Below are positions 17,541 to 28,275 of a DNA stretch of 64,000 bases, piece by piece; the stretch's first letter is position 1; each line of letters opens with the position of its first letter. The notes beneath the pieces were generated by a model. That model worked only from the letters and a program-made list of their open reading frames with translations. It was not told the origin of the DNA and did no database searches. Source of the stretch: an uncultured Oscillospiraceae bacterium (GTDB lineage: Bacteria > Bacillota > Clostridia > Oscillospirales > Oscillospiraceae); NCBI GenBank assembly GCA_947169975.1, contig CAMVRT010000009.1, positions 27,228-91,227 of the forward strand, given 5' to 3'. The position numbers were made by a program, and so were the translations under genes.

Positions 17541-19010
17541 ATGATGAGCGAAGACAACAACAACCTGTGGCATCCCCTGGCAGGTGTGCCGGTGGAGATC
17601 CCCATGCCCCCTGCGGAGCCGGACGAGGAGCCGGAGGAGATCGTATCCTGGTATATCTCACCGGAGACGCTGGATGAGGAGCCGGAGGAGATCGTATCCT
17701 GGTATGTTCCGCCGAAAACGCCGGATGAACAGCCGGGGGAGAACGGGATTACCCGGCGGGAGCTGCCGTCCGCCGGCAGCAAATTCGACAGCATCCGCGA
17801 GCCGGAGACGCCGCGATCCGTGGATATGTGGCACAAAGCAGCCCGGCGGGAGAAGAGACGGCGCCGTCTTGCCCTGTGGGGCTCGCTGGCAGCATGCCTG
17901 TTGATTATTGCGGGTATCGCTGCTGTCCTGCGCTGGCCGAAGCTTTCAGCTGACCACGGGAGAGACACGGGCGAGTTGAGGCCGGAAGCGGGCGACAGTG
18001 CCAGCAGTATCGTGGATGTGACCGGAGGGGACAAGACCTCCATCCCCCGATATGATAAAAAGAGGGGTGTGGTGCGCCTTGTCATCAAACCGCAGCGCGG
18101 CGACGAGTTGAGCGCTGTGGAGATCTATCAGAAGGTGAATCCCTCTGTGGTCACGGTGGTGACGGAGACGGACACCGGCTCCTCGGTGGGAACAGGCGTC
18201 ATTATGACGCCGGACGGCTATATCATCACCAACGCCCATGTGATTTCCGGCGGTCGGAAATGCTGGGTGGCACTGGATTCCGGCGCAAGCCTGGACGCTA
18301 TGCTGGTGGGATATGACGAGGACGAGGATCTGGCCGTGCTGAAAGCCGTTGCCGCCAAGAACCTTCCCCCTGCGGAGTTCGGCGATTCGGAGACGCTGCA
18401 GGTGGGCGAGCGGGTCTATGCCATCGGCAATCCTCTGGGCATCGAGCTGCGGGGCACCATGACCGACGGCATCATCTCCGCCGTCAACCGGCAGGTGGAG
18501 GTGGGCGACGGCCGCATGACCATGATCCAGACCACCGCCGCCCTGAACAACGGCAACTCCGGCGGTCCTCTCATCAACAGCAGCGGCCAGATCGTGGGCA
18601 TCAATACCCTGAAAATGGGCGGCAGCGGCTGGAGCGGCGAGGCCACCGTGGAGGGCCTGGGCTTTGCCCTGCCCATCAGCTCGGTCAGCTTCGTGGTCAA
18701 CGACCTCATCGCCACCGGTGAGTTCCGGGGCGTGCCCACCATCGGCATCTCCGTCATTACCGCCATGGACGATCAGGGCGGCACCCGGGTGGAGGTCTAT
18801 TCCGTGGAGGAGAACATGGGCGCTGCCGCGGCGGGTATCAAGGCCGGCGATATCATTCTGGCGGCGGACGGCACGGATGTGCACACCGTGGATGATCTGC
18901 AGGTCGTGCGCCGCAATCACGCCATCGGCGACACAGTAACGCTGACCATCCTGCGGGATGGCAAGACCATGGATATCGACGTGGTTCTGTACTCCAACAA
19001 GAATAAATAA
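17541..19010 (+). CDS. HtrA/DegP-type membrane serine protease
   Basis: 489 residues. A long acidic cytoplasmic N-terminus carries a 17-residue tandem repeat (about 28-61). One membrane helix follows (about 110-130), then an S1C trypsin-like domain with His233, Asp263 and Ser340 in NGNSGGP, and a single PDZ domain (about 390-485). It is probably an extracytoplasmic quality-control protease regulated with the two-component genes 25 bases upstream. The start is the first of two adjacent ATGs with GAGG six bases before it. Confidence 0.92.
   Translation: MMSEDNNNLWHPLAGVPVEIPMPPAEPDEEPEEIVSWYISPETLDEEPEEIVSWYVPPKTPDEQPGENGITRRELPSAGSKFDSIREPETPRSVDMWHKAARREKRRRRLALWGSLAACLLIIAGIAAVLRWPKLSADHGRDTGELRPEAGDSASSIVDVTGGDKTSIPRYDKKRGVVRLVIKPQRGDELSAVEIYQKVNPSVVTVVTETDTGSSVGTGVIMTPDGYIITNAHVISGGRKCWVALDSGASLDAMLVGYDEDEDLAVLKAVAAKNLPPAEFGDSETLQVGERVYAIGNPLGIELRGTMTDGIISAVNRQVEVGDGRMTMIQTTAALNNGNSGGPLINSSGQIVGINTLKMGGSGWSGEATVEGLGFALPISSVSFVVNDLIATGEFRGVPTIGISVITAMDDQGGTRVEVYSVEENMGAAAAGIKAGDIILAADGTDVHTVDDLQVVRRNHAIGDTVTLTILRDGKTMDIDVVLYSNKNK
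17622..17723 (+). repeat. 51-bp in-frame tandem duplication in htrA
   Basis: Two 51-base units (17622-17672 and 17673-17723) encode DEEPEEIVSWYI/VxPxT twice. The first 30 bases are nearly identical; the remainder has diverged. Confidence 0.85.
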
Positions 19011-19028
19011 GACGCATTGAACGCACAA

Positions 19029-19058
19029 AACACCGCCGGGCAGCCGCCCGGCGGTGTT
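19029..19058. terminator. bidirectional terminator between htrA and TSUP genes
   Basis: A perfect 13-bp GC-rich stem with an AGCC loop lies between convergent genes. On the minus strand it is followed by TTTTG; on the plus strand the downstream sequence is CATATATGATCCTTTTT. Confidence 0.75.
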
Positions 19059-19423
19059 CATATATGATCCTTTTTCAACAGCGTCATAAGCCCTGCGATC
19101 AGCAAAAAGACGCCGAAGGGACGGCGGAAAAGGCTGGGATCCACAGCGGTGGCAAGCCAGGCCGCTGCGGCGGCGGAGAGCAGCCCCCAGGGCACGGTCT
19201 GGCGGATCAGATCCCGATCCAGCAGGCCGTTTTTCCTGTGGCAGATCAGTCCCGCCGCGGCGGTTGGCAGAAAATACAGCAGATTGATGCCACGGGCGGT
19301 GGTCTGATCCACCCCCAGCACCAGCGTCATGATGAGCAGCAGCAGCGTGCCGCCGCCTACGCCCCAGGCGGACAGAATGCCGGTGAGACAGCCCACCAGC
19401 ATCGGCAGCAGGATGTCCTTCAC
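19058..19423 (-). CDS. TSUP/TauE-type transporter, second half-size subunit
   Basis: 121 residues with about four membrane helices. The N-terminal GCLTGILSAWGVGGGTLLLL is the repeat signature of TauE/SafE (TSUP) sulfite or organosulfonate transporters, which normally have two such repeats in about 250 residues. The gene starts with GTG and overlaps the stop of the upstream half by four bases. The two halves therefore probably form one transporter. Confidence 0.8.
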   Translation of the reverse strand: MKDILLPMLVGCLTGILSAWGVGGGTLLLLIMTLVLGVDQTTARGINLLYFLPTAAAGLICHRKNGLLDRDLIRQTVPWGLLSAAAAAWLATAVDPSLFRRPFGVFLLIAGLMTLLKKDHI

Positions 19424-19773
19424 AGCAGATACCGCGCGGCGCCGTAGAGGAGGAAGGCGGCGAAGATCCGCCGCAACCACGTGACGCTGACCTTTCCGAA
19501 CAGTTTGCCGCCGATCAGCCCGCCCGCCAGACCGCCCAGCAGATAGGGCCAGGCGGCAGTCAGATCCATCCCGCCCCGCCACCAATAGACGGCTGCCGAC
19601 AGCACGCACAGGGGCAACACGATGGCCACGCAGCTGGCAAAGGCACGGCGCTCCTCCGCGCCGCACCAGCGACTCAGCAGCGGGACGAGCACCATGCCGC
19701 CTCCGCCGCCGAAGCAGCCGTTCACCGCGCCGCCCGCCAATCCCGTCAGCCGCAGCCTCCATTTTCGATCCAT
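19420..19773 (-). CDS. TSUP/TauE-type transporter, first half-size subunit
   Basis: 117 residues with about four membrane helices and the TSUP repeat GLAGGAVNGCFGGGGGMVLVPL near the N-terminus. It is half the usual family length and lies directly upstream of the second half, overlapping it by four bases. GGGAGG stands before the ATG. The substrate is probably a sulfur or other anionic compound; this is family knowledge only. Confidence 0.8.
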   Translation of the reverse strand: MDRKWRLRLTGLAGGAVNGCFGGGGGMVLVPLLSRWCGAEERRAFASCVAIVLPLCVLSAAVYWWRGGMDLTAAWPYLLGGLAGGLIGGKLFGKVSVTWLRRIFAAFLLYGAARYLL

Positions 19774-19830
19774 GATCTGCCTCCCGTGTAATGTATTGGG
19801 GCAGCCGAGCTGCCCCGGGTGAAAAAGCCG

Positions 19831-20037
19831 TTACCAGTTCTTCTTGAAGCTCTGGCAGTCGGTGCACTGATCCTGGGTGGGGTTGGTCTCGTGGGTGCCC
19901 ACCTGGATGCTGTTCAGGCCGCAGCGCTGGGCGTCCTGGCAGTGATAGGCGCAGCTGGTCACGGTGCAGCTGATGGAGCTGTTGGGGGTGCAGGGCTGGC
20001 CCTCGTTGGTGCGGTCGCGGTTGGAATACTCGTTCAT
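19831..20037 (-). CDS. DUF1540 cysteine-rich small protein
   Basis: 68 residues with eight cysteines in paired spacing (ISCTVTSCAYHC, RCGLNSI, QCTDCQSF), the DUF1540 pattern. This is a common small metal-binding-like protein in Clostridia and spore formers. Function is not known. CAGGAGG lies before the ATG. The mgtE terminator separates it from the upstream gene. Confidence 0.85.
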   Translation of the reverse strand: MNEYSNRDRTNEGQPCTPNSSISCTVTSCAYHCQDAQRCGLNSIQVGTHETNPTQDQCTDCQSFKKNW

Positions 20038-20057
20038 GGCACGTACCTCCTGAATGC

Positions 20058-20095
20058 AAAAATAGAGTCAGACCTCTCGGCCTGACTCTATTTTT
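20058..20095 (-). terminator. intrinsic terminator of mgtE
   Basis: A perfect 14-bp stem (AAAAATAGAGTCAG and complement) with a 10-base loop. On the minus strand it ends in TTTTT. Confidence 0.9.
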
Positions 20096-20125
20096 GCCCG
20101 GTAAATATGAAAATATGAACGCAGC

Positions 20126-21499
20126 TTACAATCCCAGCATGTTTTTGGCAAACTGGAAGTAAATGAGCAGGGACAGAGCGTCCACGATGGTGGTGATGAA
20201 GGGCGAGGCCATGACCGCCGGGTCGAGACCCACCTTTTTGGCCAGCAGCGGCAGCGTGCAGCCCACGAACTTGGCCACGGCTACGGCGCACACCAGCGTC
20301 AGACACACCACCGCGGCGGTGATGGGCGCCAGAGAGGTGTTGCCCAGCAGCATCTTGTCCACCAGCATCATTTTGCCGAAGTTGGCGATGGCCAGCACCA
20401 GACCGCACAGCAGCGCCACGCGGATCTCCTTCCAGATGACCTGGAAAATATCGGAAAAATCCACCTCGTCCAGACTCAGGGCGCGGATCACGGTGACGCT
20501 GGCCTGGGAGCCGCAGTTGCCGCCGGTGTCCATCAGCATGGGGATATAGGCGGTCAGCACAGGCAGGGCGGCCAGTGACGTTTCAAAGCTGGTGATGATG
20601 AGGCCGGTGAAGGTGGCGGACACCATCAGCAGCAGGAGCCACGGGATGCGGGCCTTGAAGGTGTCGAAGGCGGAGGTCTTGAGGTACGGCTTGTCGGTAG
20701 GCGTGATAGCCGCCATCTTCTCGATATCCTCGGTGGCCTCCTCTTCCATAACGTCCATGGCGTCGTCAACGGTGACGATACCCACCAGACGGCCCTCCTG
20801 ATCCACCACGGGCATGGACAGGAAGTCGTACTTGCTCATGGCCTGGGCCACGTCTTCCTTATCGTCCAGCGTGCTGACGGACACCACGTTGTCATCCATG
20901 ATGTCCTCAATGAGATCGTCGCTCTCCGCCAGCAGCAGATCGCGGACGGACAGCACGCCCAGCAGACGGCGGGTGGGGTCGGTGACGTACAGGGTGTTGA
21001 TGGTCTCCAGCTCGCCGCCGATGCGGCGGATGCGCTTGAAGGCGTCCTCCACCGTCATGTCCTTTTTCAGGGACAGGAACTCCATGTTCATGATGGAGCC
21101 GGCGGAGTCCTCCGGGTATTTCAGCAGCTCGTTGATGGACTTGCGCATCTCCGGCGTGGCCTTGTCCAGGATGCGGATCACCACCGTGGCCGGCATCTCC
21201 TCCACGATGTCCGCCACGTCGTCCAGATACAGCTCATCCAGCACTTCCTTCAGTTCGTTGTTGGAGAAGCCGTTGATCAGCATCTCCTGGCTGTCGGCCT
21301 CCAGCTCCACGAAAACCTCGGCGGCCAGCTCCTTGGGCAGCAGGCGGTACAGCAGGGGCATGGACTCCTCGCCGGATTCCTCCAGCATTGCGGCGATGTC
21401 TGCAGGCTCCATGGGGAGCAGCAGATCCCGCAGGGCGGCGTACTGCTTACTTCGCAGCAGCTCCTCCACCTTTTCCAGATTGGACTCGTAATCGAACAT
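20126..21499 (-). CDS. mgtE: MgtE magnesium transporter
   Basis: 457 residues. An N-terminal MgtE_N domain (about 10-125) is followed by two CBS domains (about 130-255, with SLKKDMTVEDAFKRIRR and DFLSMPVVDQEGRLVGI) and five membrane helices forming the pore. MgtE is a Mg2+-gated Mg2+ channel at the plasma membrane. The ATG at 21499 with AAAGGAGGAG upstream is chosen; the longer frame enters the leader. Expression is probably controlled by the M-box upstream. Confidence 0.95.
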   Translation of the reverse strand: MFDYESNLEKVEELLRSKQYAALRDLLLPMEPADIAAMLEESGEESMPLLYRLLPKELAAEVFVELEADSQEMLINGFSNNELKEVLDELYLDDVADIVEEMPATVVIRILDKATPEMRKSINELLKYPEDSAGSIMNMEFLSLKKDMTVEDAFKRIRRIGGELETINTLYVTDPTRRLLGVLSVRDLLLAESDDLIEDIMDDNVVSVSTLDDKEDVAQAMSKYDFLSMPVVDQEGRLVGIVTVDDAMDVMEEEATEDIEKMAAITPTDKPYLKTSAFDTFKARIPWLLLLMVSATFTGLIITSFETSLAALPVLTAYIPMLMDTGGNCGSQASVTVIRALSLDEVDFSDIFQVIWKEIRVALLCGLVLAIANFGKMMLVDKMLLGNTSLAPITAAVVCLTLVCAVAVAKFVGCTLPLLAKKVGLDPAVMASPFITTIVDALSLLIYFQFAKNMLGL

Positions 21500-21520
21500 C
21501 TCCACGCTCCTCCTTTCAGC

Positions 21521-21562
21521 CAAAATAAAACAAAATCCACAACGCCCGGAACGGCGCTGCGG
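21521..21562 (-). terminator. riboswitch-controlled terminator before mgtE
   Basis: On the minus strand CCGCAGCGCC pairs with GGGCGTTGTGG across a short loop and is followed by ATTTTGTTTTATTTTG. It lies between the M-box aptamer and the mgtE ribosome binding site, as expected for the expression platform. Confidence 0.75.
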
Positions 21563-21584
21563 AATAATCTTCCATGAGGCCCGT

Positions 21585-21740
21585 GGCCCCCACCGTTTCA
21601 AGCTTTAGCATCGCCGGGCGGTGAAACTGCGTTAGATGATACCTTGGTTTCGATATCGCCTGTTCAAACCCTCTCATGGTGTCTCCACCACTTCGCGGCA
21701 GCAGTCCGTATCCCTGCGGTAGCCTTACCTACCGGACGTG
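21585..21740 (-). promoter_or_regulatory. M-box (ykoK) magnesium riboswitch
   Basis: The minus strand contains, in order, conserved blocks of the M-box aptamer: GGTAAGGCTACC, GGGATACGGACTGCTGCC, GAGGGTTTGAACAGGCG, AAGGTATCATCT and GATGCTAAAGCT. The position before mgtE and the following terminator fit. M-boxes fold on Mg2+ binding and stop transcription of Mg2+ uptake genes. The edges are approximate. Confidence 0.9.
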
Positions 21741-21755
21741 ATTTACTTCCCGTTT

Positions 21756-21784
21756 ATAGTAAAGCAAAACGGCGGCTGTGTCAA
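21756..21784 (-). promoter_or_regulatory. sigma-A promoter of mgtE
   Basis: On the minus strand TTGACA (21779-21784), 17 bases, TACTAT (21756-21761), about 15 bases before the M-box. Confidence 0.75.
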
Positions 21785-21830
21785 CCCCGGAGGCGTGGGA
21801 AACAGCCGGAAATTTCCGGGCGGATCGTGC

Positions 21831-21859
21831 TTGTGGAACGCAGCGATGTATGATATAAT
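21831..21859 (+). promoter_or_regulatory. sigma-A promoter of the radC-uvrB repair operon
   Basis: TTGTGG (21831-21836), 17 bases, TATAAT (21854-21859), about 45 bases before the radC start. It is divergent from the mgtE promoter. No clear LexA box was seen beside it. Confidence 0.75.
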
Positions 21860-21905
21860 ATATGCTTACAAAAAGCTGCATGAAGCGGAAAGCGGGGGAG
21901 ATCGG

Positions 21906-22580
21906 ATGGGGGTGCACGACGGGCACCGGGCACGGATGAAAGAGAGATTTCTGGAGCAGGGACTGGGGAGCCTCGCCGATCACGAGGTGCTGGAGCTGGT
22001 GCTCTACTATGCCATTCCCCGGCGGAACACCAACGAGACGGCCCACCTGCTGCTGGAGCGGTTCGGCACGCTGAAAAACGTGCTGGCGGCCGATATCCGG
22101 GAGCTGCAGGAGGTGCCCGGCGTGGGCAAAAACGCCGCCGCGCTGCTGAAGCTGCTGCGCGCCGTCATCGACCGGGCGGATATGCCCGCTCCGCCCAGAG
22201 AGCCCATCCGCACCGGCGAGCAGGCCGGCGCGTATTTTGTTCAACTGCTGAACGGAGAGCAGCATGAGGTGCTGTATCTCATGTGTCTGGACGGCAAGGG
22301 GAAGCTGCTCTCCTGCCAGACGGCGGCCAAGGGCGGCGTGAACGTCACGGCGGTCAGCGTGCGGCAGGTGGTGGATCTTGCCCTGCGCAGCGGCGCCACG
22401 GCGGTGGTGCTGGCCCACAACCATCCCAGCGGCGTGGCCCTGCCCAGCCGGGCGGATCAGTTTATGACCCGGCAGGTGGCCGACGCCCTGCGGCCGCTGG
22501 GCATCCACCTGCTGGATCACATTGTGGTGGCCGACGGGGACTACGTGTCCATGGCCGACAGCGGCATGGATCTTTCCTGA
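21906..22580 (+). CDS. radC: RadC family JAMM-domain protein
   Basis: 224 residues. An N-terminal helix-hairpin-helix (LQEVPGVGKNAAALL) is followed by the JAB1/MPN metalloprotease-like domain with the JAMM residues in LAHNHPSG and the downstream Asp. RadC proteins are linked to DNA repair by context, but their activity is not settled. The ATG at 21906 with GGGGGAG upstream is chosen. The gene begins a run of repair genes on the same strand. Confidence 0.92.
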   Translation: MGVHDGHRARMKERFLEQGLGSLADHEVLELVLYYAIPRRNTNETAHLLLERFGTLKNVLAADIRELQEVPGVGKNAAALLKLLRAVIDRADMPAPPREPIRTGEQAGAYFVQLLNGEQHEVLYLMCLDGKGKLLSCQTAAKGGVNVTAVSVRQVVDLALRSGATAVVLAHNHPSGVALPSRADQFMTRQVADALRPLGIHLLDHIVVADGDYVSMADSGMDLS

Positions 22581-22604
22581 CAGAGAAGAGAGGAGGGGCG
22601 CAGG

Positions 22605-24569
<1,965 letters not shown>

Positions 24570-24572
24570 ACC

Positions 24573-25064
24573 ATGGCAAAGCACAAAGAGGAAAAAACCA
24601 ACGTCATGCGGACGCTGGAGCAGAAAAAAGTGCCCTACACCGCCCACGCCTATCCGGTGGGGGACAGTGCCCCGGACGGCGTGTCCGTGGCAGAGATGAT
24701 GGGCCAGAACGCCGCCGCCGTGTTCAAGACGCTGGTGTGCCGGGGCGCATCCGGCGGATACTACGTGTTCGACATCCCCGTGGCCGCTACGCTGGATCTC
24801 AAGAAGGCGGCGAAGGCCGTGGGAGAGAAATCCGTAGCCATGATTGCCCAAAAGGAGCTGCTGCCCCTGACGGGCTATATCCACGGCGGCTGCAGCCCCG
24901 TGGGCATGAAGAAACCCTTTCCCACCGTGTTCCACGGGAGCGTCACGGCGCTGGATACCGTGTTCGTCTCCGCCGGGAAGGTGGGCTTTCAGATCGAGTG
25001 CAAACCCGCCGATCTTCTGACGCTGGTAGGCGCCAAAACGGCGGATATTACAGTGGAGAATTGA
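24573..25064 (+). CDS. ybaK: Cys-tRNA(Pro) deacylase YbaK type
   Basis: 163 residues of the YbaK/EbsC family. [11 protein letters not shown], the lysine-containing VFKTLVCRG, and [14 protein letters not shown] match the active-site region. YbaK hydrolyses Cys-tRNA(Pro) formed by prolyl-tRNA synthetase error. It sits between uvrB (3 bases) and uvrA (3 bases), so it is co-transcribed with excision repair although it has a translation-fidelity role. Confidence 0.9.
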   Translation: MAKHKEEKTNVMRTLEQKKVPYTAHAYPVGDSAPDGVSVAEMMGQNAAAVFKTLVCRGASGGYYVFDIPVAATLDLKKAAKAVGEKSVAMIAQKELLPLTGYIHGGCSPVGMKKPFPTVFHGSVTALDTVFVSAGKVGFQIECKPADLLTLVGAKTADITVEN

Positions 25065-25067
25065 CCG

Positions 25068-27893
25068 ATGCAGAATGAGATTTTTATCAAGGGAGCCCGG
25101 GAGAACAACCTGAAGAACATCGACGTCACCATCCCCCGGGACAAGCTGGTGGTGATGACGGGCCTCAGCGGCTCCGGCAAGTCGTCTTTGGCCTTTGACA
25201 CCATCTACGCCGAGGGCCAGCGGCGGTACGTGGAGAGCCTCAGCTCCTATGCCCGTATGTTTCTGGGCCAGATGGACAAGCCTGACGTGGACTATATCGA
25301 CGGCCTGTCCCCGGCTATTTCCATCGACCAGAAGACCACCAGCAAGAACCCCCGGTCCACCGTGGGCACGGTGACGGAGATCTACGACTATCTCCGCCTC
25401 CTGTGGGCGCGGATCGGTGTGCCCCACTGCCCCAGGTGCGGCAAGGAGATCCGCCAGCAGACCATTGACCAGATCGTGGATCAGGTGCTCTCGCTGCCGG
25501 AGGGCACCCGCATCCAGATCCTGGCCCCGGTGATCCGGGGCCGCAAGGGCGAGCATACCAAGATCTTCGAGGACGCCCGCCGCTCCGGCTATGTTCGGGT
25601 GCGCTGCGACGGCCACCTCTATGAACTCAGCGAAGAAATCGCGCTGGAGAAGAACAAGAAGCATACTGTGGAGATCGTGGTGGACCGCCTCATTGTCCGG
25701 CCGGATCTGGGCCAGCGGCTCACCGACTCCATCGAGACCGCCTCCTCCCTCACCGGGGGACTGGTGACGGTGAATCTGGTGCGGGAGGAGCAGGACATGA
25801 GCTTCTCCCAGAACTACGCCTGCGAGGACTGCGGCATCTCCATCGAGGAGCTGGCGCCCCGGATGTTCTCCTTCAACAACCCCTTCGGCGCCTGCCCCAC
25901 CTGCACCGGCCTGGGCATGCAGCTGAAGGCCGACCCGGTGCTGATGGTGCCGGATGACAAGCTGTCCATTCTGGACGGGGCCATCGCTGTGTCCGGCTGG
26001 GGCAACATCCGCTCCGACGGCATCAGCCGCATGTATTTTGAAGCCCTCAGCAAGAAGTACAATTTCTCCCTGCGCACGCCGTGGCGGGAGCTGCCCCAGA
26101 GCGTGAAGGACATCGTGCTCTACGGCACCGGCGGCGAGCTGCTGACGCTGGAGTACGACCAGCCCCGGGGCAAGGGTGTGCTGCGCCAGCCCTTTGAGGG
26201 CATTGCCAACAACGTGGAGCGCCGCTACCGGGAGACCCAGTCCGACGCCAGCAAAAAGGAACTGGAGGAGCTGATGGCCGAGTGTCCCTGCCCCACCTGC
26301 CGGGGCAAGCGGCTGCGGCCGGAGGCACTGGCTGTCACCGTGGGCGGCAGGAACATTGTGGACGTGACGGAATGGAGCGTGGGCGATGAGCTGGCCTTTT
26401 TCAATGCCCTGGCCCTCACCGGCAACCAGAAGCTCATCGCCGAGCAGATCCTGCGGGAGATCCGCTCCCGGCTGGACTTTTTGCAGAGTGTGGGCCTCAG
26501 TTATCTGACGCTGTCCCGCTCGTCGGGCACCCTGTCCGGCGGCGAGAGCCAGCGCATCCGTCTGGCCACCCAGATCGGCTCCTCCCTCATGGGGGTGCTG
26601 TATATTCTGGACGAGCCCTCCATCGGCCTCCACCAGCGGGACAACGACAAGCTGCTGGGCACGCTGAAGCACCTGCGGGATCTGGGCAACACCCTCATCG
26701 TGGTGGAGCACGACGAGGACACCATGCGCGCCGCCGACTACCTTATCGACATTGGTCCCGGCGCCGGCAGCCACGGCGGACAGATCGTGGCGGCGGGTAC
26801 GCCGGAGGAGGTCATGGCCAACCCCATGAGTCTTACCGGCCAGTATTTGAGCGGCAAGAAGCGCATCGAGATCCCGGCTGTGCGGCGGAAGGGGAACGGC
26901 AAGCTTCTCACCGTCCGGGGCGCGCGGGAGAACAACCTGAAAAGCATCGACGTCACCGTGCCTCTGGGCACCTTCACCTGCGTCACCGGCGTCAGCGGCA
27001 GCGGCAAATCATCGCTGGTCAATGAGATCCTCTATAAGAAGCTGGGCGTGGAGCTCAACCGCATGAAGGCCCACCCCGGCAAGCATGACGCCATCGAGGG
27101 ACTGGAGCATCTGGACAAGGTCATCAACATCGACCAGAGTCCCATCGGCCGCACGCCCCGCTCCAACCCCGCCACCTATACGGGCCTGTTCAACGATATC
27201 CGGGATCTGTTCGCCTCCACCAACGAGGCCAAGGCCCGGGGCTACGGCCCGGGGCGGTTCTCCTTCAACACCCGTGGCGGCCGCTGCGAGGCCTGCTCCG
27301 GCGACGGCGTGCTGAAGATCGAGATGCACTTCCTGGCGGACGTGTACGTCCCCTGCGAGGTGTGCCGCGGCAAGCGGTACAACCGGGAGACCCTGGAGGT
27401 CAAATACAAGGGCAAATCCATCGCCGACGTGCTGGAGATGACTGCCGAGGAGGCCGCCATTTTCTTCGCGCCCATTCCGAAGATCGCCGACCGTCTGCGG
27501 ACGCTGTGCGAGGTGGGATTGGGCTACGTAAAGCTGGGCCAGTCCAGCACCACCCTCTCCGGCGGCGAGGCCCAGCGGGTCAAGCTGGCCACGGAGCTTT
27601 CCAAGCGCTCCACCGGACGGACCATCTATATTCTGGACGAGCCCACCACCGGCCTCCACACCGACGACGTGAAGAAGCTGCTGGAGGTGCTGCAGCGTCT
27701 GGTGGACGAGGGCAACACGGTGCTGGTCATCGAGCACAATCTGGACGTGATCAAGTGCGCCGACTACCTCATCGACCTGGGGCCCGAGGGCGGCAGCGGC
27801 GGCGGCACGGTGGTAGCCACCGGCACGCCGGAGGCGGTTGCCCGGGTGGAGAGCTCCTTTACGGGCCAATATCTGAAGAGAATACTGAGCTAA
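25068..27893 (+). CDS. uvrA: excinuclease ABC subunit A
   Basis: 941 residues. Two ABC ATPase halves have Walker A motifs GLSGSGKSS (about 30-40) and GVSGSGKSS (about 640-650), signature motifs [12 protein letters not shown] and [12 protein letters not shown], and zinc-binding CXXC pairs (CPRC, CEDC, CPTC; CEAC, CEVC). UvrA recognises helix-distorting lesions and loads UvrB. Confidence 0.97.
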   Translation: MQNEIFIKGARENNLKNIDVTIPRDKLVVMTGLSGSGKSSLAFDTIYAEGQRRYVESLSSYARMFLGQMDKPDVDYIDGLSPAISIDQKTTSKNPRSTVGTVTEIYDYLRLLWARIGVPHCPRCGKEIRQQTIDQIVDQVLSLPEGTRIQILAPVIRGRKGEHTKIFEDARRSGYVRVRCDGHLYELSEEIALEKNKKHTVEIVVDRLIVRPDLGQRLTDSIETASSLTGGLVTVNLVREEQDMSFSQNYACEDCGISIEELAPRMFSFNNPFGACPTCTGLGMQLKADPVLMVPDDKLSILDGAIAVSGWGNIRSDGISRMYFEALSKKYNFSLRTPWRELPQSVKDIVLYGTGGELLTLEYDQPRGKGVLRQPFEGIANNVERRYRETQSDASKKELEELMAECPCPTCRGKRLRPEALAVTVGGRNIVDVTEWSVGDELAFFNALALTGNQKLIAEQILREIRSRLDFLQSVGLSYLTLSRSSGTLSGGESQRIRLATQIGSSLMGVLYILDEPSIGLHQRDNDKLLGTLKHLRDLGNTLIVVEHDEDTMRAADYLIDIGPGAGSHGGQIVAAGTPEEVMANPMSLTGQYLSGKKRIEIPAVRRKGNGKLLTVRGARENNLKSIDVTVPLGTFTCVTGVSGSGKSSLVNEILYKKLGVELNRMKAHPGKHDAIEGLEHLDKVINIDQSPIGRTPRSNPATYTGLFNDIRDLFASTNEAKARGYGPGRFSFNTRGGRCEACSGDGVLKIEMHFLADVYVPCEVCRGKRYNRETLEVKYKGKSIADVLEMTAEEAAIFFAPIPKIADRLRTLCEVGLGYVKLGQSSTTLSGGEAQRVKLATELSKRSTGRTIYILDEPTTGLHTDDVKKLLEVLQRLVDEGNTVLVIEHNLDVIKCADYLIDLGPEGGSGGGTVVATGTPEAVARVESSFTGQYLKRILS

Positions 27894-27938
27894 CCGATCC
27901 TGCGCCCGATGCATAGACTGTACCGAGGTGATGGGATC

Positions 27939-28265
27939 ATGACACTGCTGCAGGACGGGATCCTTGCCCTGCTGGCCGCTGTAGGCGCCGTGGCGCTGCT
28001 GTGGCTGCTGGCCGGGGTGCTGCTGCACCGGGCGGAGGATCTGCCCGTGGTGCTGATGGTGCCTCTGCGGGGCAAGGCCGAGCAGATGGAATACATAGTC
28101 CGCACGCTGGAGCTGCGGCGCAGCCGCACCGGCAGCCGCGCGCCCATCGTGCTGGTGGACGCTGGGCTGGAGATGGAGGCTCTCCGCCGGGCGCGGCTGC
28201 TGACGGGCGACCATCCGGACGTGCTGCTGATGAGCGCGGCGGATGTGGCGAAATTCTGGGAATAA
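27939..28265 (+). CDS. small membrane-anchored protein of unknown function
   Basis: 108 residues. One membrane helix (about 5-28) is followed by a soluble domain with alternating hydrophobic strands and helices (LPVVLMVPLRGKAEQMEYIV, APIVLVDAGLEMEALRRARL). It begins 45 bases after uvrA with GAGGTGATG upstream and ends 10 bases before recD2, so it belongs to the repair operon. No family was recognised. The soluble part could be a small alpha/beta fold, but this is a guess. Confidence 0.7.
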   Translation: MTLLQDGILALLAAVGAVALLWLLAGVLLHRAEDLPVVLMVPLRGKAEQMEYIVRTLELRRSRTGSRAPIVLVDAGLEMEALRRARLLTGDHPDVLLMSAADVAKFWE

Positions 28266-28275
28266 GGAGACAACC

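Noticed and set aside
21785..21905. LexA/SOS box before the radC-uvrB operon
   Set aside because: No convincing GAAC-N4-GTTC-type dyad was found around the promoter.
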